Below are positions 10,530-20,817 of a stretch of 64,000 bases of DNA, in pieces. The first letter of the stretch is position 1. The number at the start of each line of letters is the position of its first letter. Position numbers and translations under genes: made by a program. The notes under the pieces were generated by a model. It searched no databases and was not told the origin of the DNA. It was given only the letters and a program-made list of their open reading frames with translations. Source of the DNA: Tillandsia leiboldiana (lineage: Eukaryota; Streptophyta; Magnoliopsida; Poales; Bromeliaceae). The DNA lies in NCBI GenBank assembly GCA_029204045.2, contig JAQNDB010000516.1:1-64000 (forward strand), read 5' to 3'.

Positions 10530-11475
10530 AATAAACTTTGTTTTGAAACCTTTGCTTAGGGTAGGTTTTGTATTTGTTTTTGTTTTGTTCTTTGTCTATG
10601 TTTGTACATAGGATAGTAATTGAGCATAGATCTTAATTGACTTTAATTGCATCTGTTCACACATTTAGAAATTTATTATGCTTTTGCCATCATAATATTT
10701 CATTGTTGCAATGATCGTTTATGTTAATTAAATCATCTTCTAAAGTGATCAAAGTCAATTTCTCTCTCAATGATCTCTTGGTATAGTCATTATCTTATTT
10801 GACTGTTTAGTCGAGTATGAAATCGAGATCAATTTTTGGTTGAATACTTTATATCTTAAATAATTGATAGCCAATTGAGGGGGAGTCAAAGATAATGTAA
10901 AATGCTCAAAAGATGTGGAAAGAGTTACATCCCAATGAGGAGTGTGAAAACTACCACCACATGGAGGAAAGAGCTACCACCTCGGTCGTCCGAGTATTGT
11001 GTGCAGCTACCACATGTATACCAAGCATGGTTGTTCAAAATTTTGATTAAGTAAAATGCATGTTGAAATACTTGACTCTGTCAAATTTCAAGGTTGGTAT
11101 AAGGTGGGATTTTAAAGAAAATTGCTCAAAGAGCCACTCTCTTCAACAGATTGTCTAGAAATATTATCTACTATATTTGGGATTTCAAACATCTATTGAT
11201 CTTTGTATTTCATTTTCTTTACCGAATTGATGATTTGATAAAGGCATTACTCATAAGATCAAGTTAGATGTAATTGAATGTGTTCAACTTTAAGGGATTT
11301 AATTTTTGTAAATTTTCGTTTCATTTTTGGATATTATTGATAGATTTGGCATAATCTAATTCTTGTTGTGTGAAACGATGCTTTTTGTTTAAAGTTGATA
11401 CACCTTTGTGCTTACAATCTTTTTCTGGTTTTTCTTGAATTTCTCTGAAATTTTTCTAAAGAAAAAGTTGGGGCC
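10530..11475 (+). other. Non-coding spacer after pol (Copia A)
   Basis: About 950 bp of AT-rich DNA with no plausible gene, colinear with 1426-2336 in copy B. I see no obvious repeat or terminator signature. Confidence 0.6.
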
Positions 11476-11644
11476 GATCCGGATCGGGCTAGATGATCCG
11501 GATCCCGAACGCAGGAATTCTTCTGCGGGCTGACGATCCGGATTGTATCTGCCGATCCGGATCCCGAACGCAGTTTCTTACTGCGGGTAGCCGATCCGGA
11601 TCGCAGTTATGAACTGATCCGGATCGCGGCTAGGTTTTATAAGG
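11476..11644 (+). promoter_or_regulatory. Internal promoter-like block (Copia A)
   Basis: Six copies of GATCCGGAT(C/T), starting at 11476, 11495, 11535, 11554, 11593 and 11616, several extended by CCCGAACG as in the LTR, followed ten bases later by a TATA-like TTTTATAAGG at 11635. The LTR enhancer-plus-TATA layout is thus repeated inside the element, about 540 bases before the third ORF. A matching decayed block is at 1310-1425 in copy B. Promoter activity is inference. Confidence 0.6.
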
Positions 11645-11760
11645 AACGAAAGGGGTTTTTGATTTCTTTACTCCAATCTTTTGTTCCGAAGTTTCCAGAG
11701 CCTCTCTCTCTTGATTTCATCCTTCCTGGAAGCTTTCAAACTCAGGTTCTTCAGTTCCAA

Positions 11761-12143
11761 GTAAGTTTTATTGATCAAAATCTCGGTTTTTCACCGTTTT
11801 TCTCTTTTCCTCCTCAAACGCACGAATTTCTTGGATCAACTTTGTTTGTGGATGGTTTTTGATCAAATTTCTTTTGAAATAAGAACTCTGGGTTGTTTAG
11901 TTTTGATTATATGCTAGGTTTTCTCCTGATTAACGGATTTTTAGGCTTCGATTTCTAAAATTTCGGTTTTAGGGCATATAATAAGGATTTTCGAAAATCA
12001 TGCAATTGATCTATTTTTAAAAGTCCTTTTGCAAAACTAATTTGATTCTTAGTCTCTCTACATGATTATGATTGTTTGGGTACAATTTTTTCAATCTTTG
12101 AAAATTAACAATTTCTCATGTGTTCTTGAGTTGGTTTTCACAG
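11761..12143 (+). other. Predicted leader intron ahead of third ORF (Copia A)
   Basis: Donor CAA|GTAAGT at 11761 and acceptor TTTTCACAG|G ending at 12143, enclosing 383 bases of T-rich, AT-rich DNA as expected of a plant intron. The ORF begins 31 bases after the acceptor. The equivalent stretch in copy B is 820-1192. Confidence 0.55.
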
Positions 12144-12173
12144 GACACCTTCTTAACTCAAGCACTTTGATCA

Positions 12174-12788
12174 ATGGCACTTAGTTCAGTGAGTTTCTCT
12201 TGGTTAATCCTTCTCCTGGTTTCAATGATGCACACAAGTTCATCTGTTGAAAGGGAACCAGATGATTCAACTCAAAACAAGACGAAAGACCCAGAGGAAG
12301 ACAGCTCAGACTACGATACTGAAGGATGGGATGAATTCTTCAAAGATGTTCAACAGAAGATTGATGAGCAAAACAGGAAATTTGTCAAAGGAAAAAGATT
12401 AATGAAATCTGCCTCAACAACCAAACAATATACGAGACGGAAGACTGTCCAATGGAGTGAAAGTCAGCCTAGTGGGCCTCACACCAGAGCTCGCTCACTC
12501 TCTGGAATTCTACAAACTGAATCTCCATGGGTTACGGGACCGGATGCCCCATCTGCATCTACACAGCATCCATCACACTCGGAGAGACAGGCTACAGACG
12601 CTGTTGTATTGGAATCGCTTCGCCAGGAACAACAAAGACTCTCTGCTGCACAAGAGAGGACATCGAAAGAACTTCAGCAAATTTCCTCTGAACACAAGAA
12701 GATCAAGAAGAAGTGTTCAACTATTTCGACAATGCTTAAAGGGATTTTGAGCAAGCTGAGTTGTACCAGCTCAGACTCCTCCGACTGA
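12174..12788 (+). CDS. Third ORF of Copia A, unknown function (coiled-coil C-terminus)
   Basis: 204 codons, intact. From ATG 12174 the first 18 residues include a hydrophobic run (SWLILLLVSMM) resembling a signal or membrane segment. An acidic stretch (about residues 26-50) follows, then a basic middle, and a Gln/Glu/Lys-rich C-terminus (about 140-190) likely to be coiled coil. Its position downstream of pol is that of the env-like ORF of SIRE-type Copia elements. Caution: in copy B the matching start is MVHTR with a stop just upstream, corresponding to M18-M19-H-T here, so the hydrophobic run may be leader sequence and not a real signal peptide. I do not recognise a domain. It could be an env-like protein or a captured ORF reduced by deletion. 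Confidence 0.55.
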   Translation: MALSSVSFSWLILLLVSMMHTSSSVEREPDDSTQNKTKDPEEDSSDYDTEGWDEFFKDVQQKIDEQNRKFVKGKRLMKSASTTKQYTRRKTVQWSESQPSGPHTRARSLSGILQTESPWVTGPDAPSASTQHPSHSERQATDAVVLESLRQEQQRLSAAQERTSKELQQISSEHKKIKKKCSTISTMLKGILSKLSCTSSDSSD

Positions 12789-13623
12789 TCTGCATCTTCT
12801 TTTCCTTTTTGTGCAGGATTTTGATTTTAGGATTTAGTTTTATACTAATTTTAGCTTAGTTCTCAGGTTTTACGTTTTATTGGAACTTTTCACTCTCCTA
12901 ACATTTCGTAGTCTTAACTACATTTTGGCTTTGTTTTGTGACAAAAAGGGGGAGAGAGTTTATAGAGAACTTGAACAATGTTTGATTGAAGAGAACTTGA
13001 ACAATGTTTGATTGAACATGATGATGTGTTGGAACATCAAAGGTAAGTTGAAACACAAAGGTAAGTAGAACTTCAACTTTTGGTTTTTCCATTTGATTGA
13101 ATGCATGCCTCGACTAACTATTTGCTAACTATTTGGGCATGTAATATAACTAACAAGTTGATGTTCTCTAACAAGTTTGTGACACTTGGTTTTTGATTGC
13201 ATAGAAGATATGTTGGTTCTTAACTCTGATCAATTACATATCTTTATATATATTAGTTTGTCACAAACATGTTCATGACATTTGGTTTTTACTTGCAAAG
13301 AGGATATGTTGGTGTTTTAACTATGATCTGTTTACATATCTGAATGTATAAATGTCATGGTAAGTATGAATGAGTATAAACTTCATCTCTGTTTGTGGTT
13401 TTTTGAATGATACAAAATTCTTGAGGTATCTAACGATTTCTTTTGTCAAGAATGATTTCTTTTTGCAGAGAGTACAGATGTCTAAGTCTAGAGTCTGTTT
13501 TAGGAGTTTAACTCATGTATTGTATTTTGGATCTCCATTGTAAATTTTTGTTGTATGGTGATAGCAACAAAAATATCTTTTTGAATTTTCTTTAGTGGAT
13601 CTATGTTTTGTCACGAAACCGCC
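12789..13623 (+). other. 3' untranslated spacer of Copia A
   Basis: AT-rich, no credible gene. A short direct repeat lies at about 12968-13015 (the GAGAACTTGAACAATGTTTG segment occurs twice), and a looser duplication of a ~120-base segment lies near 13145-13350. It ends at the PPT. Confidence 0.6.
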
Positions 13624-13634
13624 AAAGGGGGAGA
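13624..13634 (+). other. Polypurine tract of Copia A
   Basis: AAAGGGGGAGA ending one base before the 3' LTR; it primes plus-strand cDNA synthesis. Confidence 0.9.
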
Positions 13635-13635
13635 T

Positions 13636-14972
13636 TGTTACGGAATTTGAGTTGGCGTAGTTTCGTGAAAGTCTCAAGTCTTGAAGATTGAAGGTGAAGA
13701 AAGTTGGATCATTTAACTCAATCTCAAGAAAGAAGAATTCAAAAGGATCAGGTATGTTTAACTAAAGAATTTGTGTGATCCGAATACTTCTTGTAGTGTA
13801 GAAACACTTGGAAGAGTCTTTCATTGCATAAAAATCAAAAAACTGGACTTGGGACATGTTCAGGATCCGGATCAGGCTGTTCGATCCGGATCCCGAAGGT
13901 GGTTCGTTCATACATCGTCGCAATCCGGATCGTAGTCTCTTGATCCGGATCCCGAACGTTGAGTTTACCATCTACCTTGAACGATCCGGATCTTGCTTCG
14001 CAATCCGGATCCCGAACGTTGATGTTTGGTGAACTGTATGAACGATCCGGATCGTAGTCACATGATCCGGATCCCGAACCTTCGTTTTTCTGGAATTGGC
14101 TGATTCGTTACGACGATCCGGATCTCAGTTATCACGATCCGGATCGCCGTCCGTAAAAATCCAGAAATGGCAGGTTTTTGATTCTTATCTCCTTCCTAGG
14201 GTTTCTAACCTATAAATAGACCCTATGTCTTTCTTTCTAGGGTCAATCCACATAGCCGTCATTTTCATATATCATTTTATACGGCTATAGATCCACATAT
14301 AGAGAAGAAAGGAAATCATTAGAGAATACTCTATGTTTCTTCATCTATATTGATTAGTTTGATTCAAGGTTTTCATACTCACATCTTGAGTTGAATCAAA
14401 CTAATGAATACTTAGATGGTATTTCCGATCTATCTTTGATCTAAGTATTCGGCGGATCATCACCACCCAAAAACAACGATTTACCCCAAAATCGGCGCGT
14501 GGATTCGCGTGTCCTTGTGGATTCAAGGTTCAATCGCTCTCGTGGATTCGGAGCGAGGCACATTCGTGGATTCGAAGGGTGCTATTGGGTGAAGACCGTG
14601 GATTCGGTCGGACGTCGTGGATTCGACGTTGGACGCCGTGGATTCGGCGTTGGGCGCAGATCGTGGATTCGAGAAGCGTCGGAGCGAGCGGAGAAGATCC
14701 TCTAGGAGCGTATGGAAAAGGTTGAGTCGTAAGTGTGTACGGTAAATCACCTTGTACGTGTTTTAATTCTAGTGGATTTCTGCCGTGTTATCGGTCCCGT
14801 GGTTTTTTTACTCCGGTGATGGAGTTTTCCACGTAAAAATCTTGCGTGTTATTTTATTTTCCGCATTGGGTTTTAACGCAACGATTTTTGGAGTGTTTAT
14901 ACGTTTACACCTATTCAACCCCCTCTAGGTGTTTCTTCCCCTATTTAGATCCGTATTATATACGACCCAACA
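13636..14972 (+). repeat. 3' LTR of Copia A
   Basis: 1,337 bp and near-identical to 4611-5948, with scattered substitutions and single-base indels. The motif array is at 13864-14145, the TATA box at about 14209, the hairpin array at 14495-14676. It ends ACCCAACA and is followed directly by minus-strand Copia integrase sequence. Confidence 0.95.
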
Positions 14973-15663
14973 TCCCAAAGATATGAAAATATTTCACAAT
15001 TGGTTTTCTACTAAACCACAGCTCATATGGTGTATTTAAGGTTCCCGGGCGCAAATAAACTCGATTAATAACATAGAATGCAGTGTTCACGGCTTCAGCC
15101 CAAAAATATAACGGTAAATTCCGGCTATGAAGCATAACACGTGCCATCTCTTGTACAACCCTGTTTTTGCGCTCGACTACACCATTCTGTTGAGGTGTAT
15201 AGGGTGCTGAGAATTCATGTTTAATGCCGTTGGAAGTGCAAAAATCAATGAATTTAGAATTTATGAATTCTCCACCTCTATCACTTCTAACACGAATGAT
15301 CTTTTCATTCTTTTCAATCATAATACGATGGCAAATCTCGTGAAAAGAATCAAAAGTATCAGCTTTCTCTTTCAAAAATGCTACCCATGAGTATCTAGAG
15401 AAATCATCAACCAATAAGAAAATATACCATTTACCTCCCAAAGATGGTTGACGAGTCGGCCCCATAAGATCCATATGCAATAATTCTAAGGGCCGTTTAG
15501 TACCAACATGGTTCAAGTTCTTGTGTGCAGTCCTGGATTGTTTTCCCTTTTGACAACCACCACACACAATGTTTTGTTTAAGTGAAAGTTTTGGAACCCC
15601 CTTGACCACGTCTTTGTTTGAAATTCTAGCAAGTTCCTTAAAATTTATGTGACCTAGCCTTTA
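14973..15663 (-). pseudogene. Copia C integrase, truncated
   Basis: Minus-strand frame reading, from the gene's 5' side, the GAG-pre-integrase block (LGHINFKEL), the CGGCQKGKQ zinc-binding half, then the integrase core with LLVDDFSRYSW, RSDRGGEF and YTPQQNGVVERKNR. It is cut at KYFHIFG by the 3' LTR of A. A stop TAA at 15661-15663 (LWH*RLGH), consistent with a C-to-T change of CAA, separates it from the protease. Integrase joins cDNA to the genome; this copy lacks its C-terminus. The RT and RNase H of C are not in the window. Confidence 0.85.
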
Positions 15664-16464
15664 ATGCCAAAGTGTTTCAGTATTCAAAGAGGCTAAGTTA
15701 CAGTTTTCAGAAATTTTATTAGGAACAACATAACAATTGTTTTCAGATCTAACTCCCTTTAAAAAGAAAACATGGTTGTTATCAGTTACAACACATTCAA
15801 CAGATGAAAAATTAACTGAAAAACCATTGTCACAAAGTTGACTGATACTTATGAGGTTAGTCTTAAGGCCTTCAACAAATAACACATTATTCAGTACCGG
15901 GCCATCTGGAATAGCTACAGTTCCTTTTCCAACAATTTTGGAAGACCGACCATCTCCGAAAACTACAAGTCCTTCGGAGATTTTCTCAAGATTTTGAAAG
16001 CAGTTTTTGTCGCCGGTCATGTGACGGGAACAACCGCTATCCAGATACCAAGACGAATTATCATATGCATGCAAGGAAATATTAGTAACAAGACAAGGGA
16101 AGATTTCACCTTTGCGTACCCAAACCTTTCGAGTTTTGGTGTACGTCGGAAATGATTGTGAAGTTGATACCTTTGGTGAAAGTGTCTTGTTTGATCCATC
16201 GCTTTTCCTTGACGTCGTCGTCTTGTTTGATGAACTACCAATGTTCTTTCCTTTTGAAAGATTTTTCTTTGATTTGCGGGAAATGAACTCATTGGTAGTA
16301 GTTGCAAGATGTGCTTGATTTGATCTTTTCGCTCCTTTCTTGCAATTTCTCCTTATGTGCCTTGCATAACCACAACGAAAACATACCTTAGTGCTTGACG
16401 ATCCCGAAGAGGGTGAAGTAGGCTTGTTGTCGTTGCTTGTCGTGAATTCCGGTGTCGGAGGAGG
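15664..16464 (-). pseudogene. Copia C gag C-terminus and protease, interrupted by solo LTR
   Basis: Open minus-strand frame. It begins in a Thr/Ser/Pro-rich gag segment, has the second CCHC knuckle (CFRCGYARHIRRNC, about 16340-16385), a Lys/Ser-rich linker, then a Copia aspartic protease with the DSG catalytic triplet (about 16030) and the downstream VLFVEGLKTNLISISQL block. It ends at the TAA 15661-15663. Upstream the frame is cut at 16464 by a Gypsy LTR and resumes at 19442. This is the only Copia protease visible in the window. Confidence 0.85.
16460..16464. other. Target-site duplication GGAGG (mate at 19437-19441)
   Basis: GGAGG directly precedes TGTCACG and recurs directly after TACTACA, flanking the solo LTR. 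A 5-bp duplication is the normal footprint of LTR-retrotransposon integration. Confidence 0.9.
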
Positions 16465-17319
16465 TGTCACGCCCCGGGGGTTTTATTTTAGCGGAAACGA
16501 TACCTCAAAGTACGCTTAAAGTGCGTACAATTTTTTTGTTTAAAAACCTCCTTCCCCGGCGCGTGCCCAGACCCGCCACATATACAGATTTACTCGAAAA
16601 TCGGGCAGAGTCTCCTCTGTATATGCACGGCGTCGCGGCTGTTACAATAGTCGAACATAAGCAATCATTTTCCCATTTAATCACAACAGTTCGAAGTAGT
16701 ACGGTGCATGAAGACTAAACAATACCCGTGGCCAGTCAAGTTGAAAGTATAAACTCACCGTTTTGAAAACAGGCCCACACGGCCTTAGGTTTTGAAAACA
16801 GATTGGAAAACGGCATAAATCCACAAGGTTTAGAAAACGGGCCCACCCGACCCTAGACTTTTGAAAACAGTTTTCGAAGTCCTTTTTCTTTTCTTCTGTT
16901 TTCTAGTTGATTTGTTTAGAAAACGGCCAACCGGGAACAATAAAGGAAACAGTATTGCATAATCAGAAAGAAAGTACTCAACATCCACACAACCCCACAA
17001 GGGTATCGAGAACCACACAGTAACCTACAATACTGAATGAAATGCAGAGAAAGTAAATGAAACAGCATACTAGGGCTCCCTCAGCCCGACTGCTACCACC
17101 TCGGCCTCACCGTCGCCTACCTCTACCCCCTGGAGGTACCTGTCACAGAGTGGGTAGTCAGCGACACTATCATAAAAATAGTACAAAAGCAGTAAAGTAA
17201 TACCAAGCCACAAAAGTAAGACTAGCCGGAACAACCGCTCTACTCGTAACGGTAACTCGCAACCACCTGTACCACCTGTAACACCTGCAACCCCGGTATC
17301 ACCTGTAACACCTGACCGC

Positions 17320-17540
17320 ATCGGGATCCAATCCCGGCGGTCGCACACCTGACCACATCGGGATCCAATCCCGGCGGTCGCACACCTGACCACATCGGGA
17401 TCCAATCCCGGCGGTCGCACACCTGACCTCATCGGGATCCAATCCCGGCGGTCGCACACCTGACCTCATCGGGATCCAATCCCGACAGGTCGCACACCTG
17501 ACCTCATCGGGATCCAATCCCGACAGGTCGCACCGCTCGC
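17320..17540. repeat. 37-bp tandem repeat with paired hairpins
   Basis: Six copies, cores starting at 17320, 17357, 17394, 17431, 17468 and 17506. Each contains CGGGAT-CCA-ATCCCG. Between cores a GCACACCT loop is enclosed by GGTC/GACC, changing to AGGTC/GACCT in the last copies. It lies in the LTR's transcribed leader on the minus strand. Confidence 0.8.
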
Positions 17541-17984
17541 ACCTCGCTGCCTCAAACCCCACACCTACGGGGGCCCCCACTACGTCACCTCGTGGGGTAA
17601 CACGGGTCGAAGACCGCCTTTCCGGAAAAGAGCACCCTTTGCGGTGGCCAGACCGCGGGTGCGCGTGTCGCAACTCGAGCATAAGTAACCAAGACACGGG
17701 GTAATATAGTACATCATAGAAACCGTCAGTGTTAGTACCGATTAACAATAAAAAGTCCCTTTCGGATTACAAACACAATACTCAGCCTCGACCGTAAACC
17801 CACCTTGTTGTCGCGCTCCTGACCGATGTTAGGTTCTCTCGCGTCTCGGGTGCCTGCCCGGACCTACACGAATCTGTCATATAGGAGTCAGAAATATAAG
17901 ACTTTGCCAGATTAATGACTAGAACACCCGGCGCCCCCTCACCTTGCGCACAATTCGCACACCTACGCGCCTGGCCCCGCATGG

Positions 17985-18620
17985 CTGGGCGGCGTACTAA
18001 CAGCGTGAGGCGCCGTCCACATGCGGTGACGCCCGCACCCGCATGCGGAGTCGCCCGCAAGCGGCGGCCCGCATGCGGAGCCTCCCGCACCCGCATGCGG
18101 CGGCGCCCGCAAGTGGCGGCGCCCGCATGCGGCAGCCCGCATGCGGTGCCGCTCGCACCCTCATGCGGGCGGCGCCCGCATGCGGCAGCCCGCATGCGGA
18201 GGCGCCCGCAAGCGGCGGCGCCCGCATGCGGCAGCCCGCATGCGGAGGCGCCCGCATGCGGCAGCCCGCACCCGCATGCGGAGACGCCCGCAAGCGGCGG
18301 CGCCCGCATGCGGCAGCCCGCAAGCGGCGGCGCCCGCATGCGGTAGCCCGCATGCGGTGCCGCCCGCACCCTCATGCGGGCTGCGCCCGCAAGCGACGGC
18401 GCCCGCATGCGGTGCCGCCCGCACCCTCATGCGGGCTGCGCCCGCAAGCGGCGGCGCCCGCATGCGGCAGCCCGCATGCGGAGGCGCCCGCAGGCGGCGG
18501 CTCCCGCATGCGGCAGCCCGCAAGCGGCGGCGCCCGCATGCGGTAGCCCGCATGCGGTGCCGCCCGCACCCTCATGCGGGCGGCGCCCGCAAGTCGCGGC
18601 GCCCGCATGCGGGGCTGCGT
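17985..18620. repeat. GC-rich array of CCCGCATGCGG units
   Basis: About 600 bp made of dozens of CGCCCGCATGCGGC / CGCAAGCGGCGG units containing the palindrome CCGCATGCGG. All six frames are open for long stretches (Arg/Ala/Pro-rich), which is composition and not coding. Analogous GC-rich arrays occur at the same relative place in the LTRs of I, J, E and H. Confidence 0.85.
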
Positions 18621-18839
18621 GCCGGATTCCGGCGGTGCCCCACGCCCCTTTCTTTCCCCCCCCCCCCTCTCGTCCGCTCCAACCAAGAACGAAGCAAGAA
18701 AGTAACACCCTAGCGTGCTCACCTCGGTTGTCGGAGGGAAGGGTGATCCGATCCTGCGAGTTCGGCTACAAGGAATGTGAGGACGTCTCCCTCTCCTTCC
18801 TTGGTCTCGCCGCTTGGATCCTCCGCGCAATCGGTGAGG

Positions 18840-19070
18840 AAACAGAAAGGTTGGGGAATTGGGGTTTCGTACGCAGGGGAATTGTGGGGAGTGGGGAATT
18901 GTGGGAAGTTGCGGGTAGTAGTAGGGAGTTGTGGGTAGTTATGGGAGTTGTGGGTAGTTATGGGGAGTGGCGGGTAGTTATGGGGAGTGGCGGTACTTAT
19001 GGGGAGTTGCGGGTAGTTATGGGGAGTTGGGGGTAGTTATGGGGAGTGGGGGGTAGTTATGGGAAGTTGC
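18840..19070. repeat. G-rich direct repeats (GGGGAGTTGTGGGTAGTTAT type)
   Basis: Tandem variants of a 15-20 base unit with runs of three to four G at short spacing on the plus strand, which could form G-quadruplexes (C-rich in the LTR's sense RNA). I do not see it in the right part of the related LTR of I (34003-34761). Confidence 0.7.
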
Positions 19071-19441
19071 ACGACGGAAAAATAACGGGAACGGTTAAGT
19101 TGGCGGAAATGGGAATGAACCCAAATCAAGTCAAATGCGGGTAATTAGTCGGGTGCGAACCAGGGTCCGGTCTACCTGAAAAACCGCGTTGACCACCTGA
19201 ACCGTTAGCTACCTTCCGGAATTTATTCCGGGAGATTCCGGCGTCGGAATTCAAAACCGATTTCGCCGCTGTTCTCCGTTTCGCGAGCTCTATTAACTAA
19301 AAATACTCGCGGGCCCCGACGGTCTGTCCGGAAACAAGGAATTATTCGATCACCCTCCAGCCCCCCGACACGAATTGCGAAATAAACGAAACCAAAAGTA
19401 GACCCCTTAGAATATTTTAAACCAGCGGCTACTACAGGAGG

Positions 19442-20817
19442 AGATACCGACTGGGGCACAAAGACTGTCCCACTCGAACTAGGAATGTCTCTAGTTTGAG
19501 TGTATCCGAGGCCGAACCGATTTGTTTGACCGAGACCAAGAAGCTTATCCAACTTAGAAGAAAATTGCTTTAAATCATCCTTGAGTTGGACAATGGTCTC
19601 CGTCATTTCCAATTTTTCCTGTCGAGCCTCGCCGTAGAGCTTCAAGAAGTAATTCGCTTTGTTCACCATATCTACATAATTCTTCTCGAATTGCTCATTG
19701 GACTCTTGAAGGGAAACATTTACTTTAATCAGATTATCCCTTTCCACTTCAAGAGCGTTTGAGAGAGAAGTTGCCCTTTTTGCTTCTTCTTCGAGATCCT
19801 GCAATCTCCCTCTCAAACTCTTGTTTTGCTTTGCCAATTTCTTTGAATCCCTCAAAAGCTTATGGTAGGCAAGAGCAAAATCTTCACCTTCAGAGTTACT
19901 CGATTCATCATCCGTTGCAGTTTTTTCAACCCGGGAGGAGTTGGACAATGAATCTGAAGTACTTGCCATTAAGCACATGAAGGGTGAAGATGTGGTGGAC
20001 GCGTGGAATGCCGTTGCGCTCTTTTCTTCATCACTTGAAGATGACTCATTTGACGATGAGGTGTCATCCCAAGTGACGGCTTGCATCACCTTCTTCTTGG
20101 ACGGATTCTTATTTGGACACTCCGTTGAGATATGGCCGTATCCTCGGCACTTGAAGCATTGGACTTGTCCTTCTGAGCTGTTCTTATCCTTTGAAAAATT
20201 TTCTTTCTTTCTTGACTTTTGGCTTGAAAAACCTTTGCCTTTCTTTCACTTTCCGGAGGATGAGGTTTTACTTGAATTACCCCTTCGGAAGTTTCGGCGA
20301 AAATTTCTTGTCAGGAGAGCAAGCTGTTTTTCAAAGTCCTCCATAGATAGGTTCCAGTCATCGTCTGAGGAGGATGAATCCGCGTCGTCTTCTTTTGTTG
20401 TTTTCAATGCATAACCTGAAGACTTAGAAGAGGATGCCTTTCCAGAAGAATAGTTAGTAGGAAATGTCATTTCATAAGTTTGTAATGAACCAACTAATTC
20501 TTCTACACGGATTTCGTCCGGGTGTTTAATAGTTTCAATGGCCGTAAACTTGGAACGAAATCTTTCAGGAAGAGTTCTTAAGATCTTTCTTACAATTTTA
20601 AATTCTGGAATCTTCTCTCCCAAGTTAGCACATGTGTTTATGATGTCTTGCAATCGTGTATAGTAATCTGTGAAAGATTCATTTTCTGCCATGAAAATGG
20701 AGTCAAACTTGCTCGTAAGCATTTGCAGTTTTTGAATCTTCACAAGGTTAGTTCCCTCATGTGTAACTTGAAGAACATCCCAGATTTCTTTCGCAGTCTC
20801 ACATGCCGAGACGCGAT
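19442..20817 (-). pseudogene. Copia C gag N-terminal part, truncated
   Basis: Minus-strand gag. From 20817 down: the capsid-like block (THEGTNLVKIQKLQMLTS, then the LGEKIPEFKIVRKILRTLP segment), an acidic serine stretch, a stop TGA at 20246-20248 where A has TGG, then a CCHC knuckle (CFKCRGYGHISTEC, about 20130-20165) in the same general reading. The frame 20089 to 19442 covers an acidic segment and a coiled coil (about 19560-19870). It then runs into the solo LTR and resumes at 16464. The 5' end (about 110 codons, leader, LTR) is lost at 20818. Confidence 0.85.

Larger units (their letters stand above)
4611..14972 (+). mobile_element. Copia element A, LTR-to-LTR, protease-deleted
   Basis: 10.36-kb element with both LTRs (TGTTACGG at the start, CCCAACA at the end), a tRNA-iMet PBS and a PPT. 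Order: gag, integrase, RT, RNase H, long spacer, third ORF. This is the Copia order. The LTRs are almost identical by eye (roughly 1% different), so the insertion looks recent. The body nevertheless lacks the protease and the integrase zinc-binding region and carries several frameshifts. The flanking 5-mers (AAAGT on the left, TCCCA on the right) do not match, so there is no target-site duplication. Both flanks are minus-strand Copia integrase sequence from different copies. Confidence 0.9.
16465..19436 (-). mobile_element. Solo Gypsy LTR (Tekay-like) inserted in Copia C gag
   Basis: 2,972 bp with TGTCACGCCCC at the left end and CTACTACA at the right (sense strand TGTAGTAG...GCGTGACA), flanked by GGAGG. 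No internal region is present, so it is the product of LTR-LTR recombination. It shares left-end and right-end sequence with the LTRs of I (22267-24055, 34003-34761) and H. It contains a 37-bp hairpin repeat, a long GC-rich array and a G-rich array. No protein gene: the many open frames inside are repeats. Confidence 0.9.

Noticed and set aside
12174..12788. A captured host gene with its own promoter
   Set aside because: Copy B has the same leader and ORF start in the same place, so this belongs to the element family and not to a single host-gene capture at this locus. Captured ancestry cannot be excluded.
17320..17540. Regularly spaced repeats resembling a CRISPR array
   Set aside because: Units are contiguous 37-bp tandem repeats without unique spacers, in a plant LTR.
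17782..18830. Several long overlapping open frames rich in Arg, Ala, Pro and Gly
   Set aside because: They occur on both strands and in all frames of a GC-rich tandem array that lacks stop codons by composition. No domain, no start context, and they lie inside an LTR.
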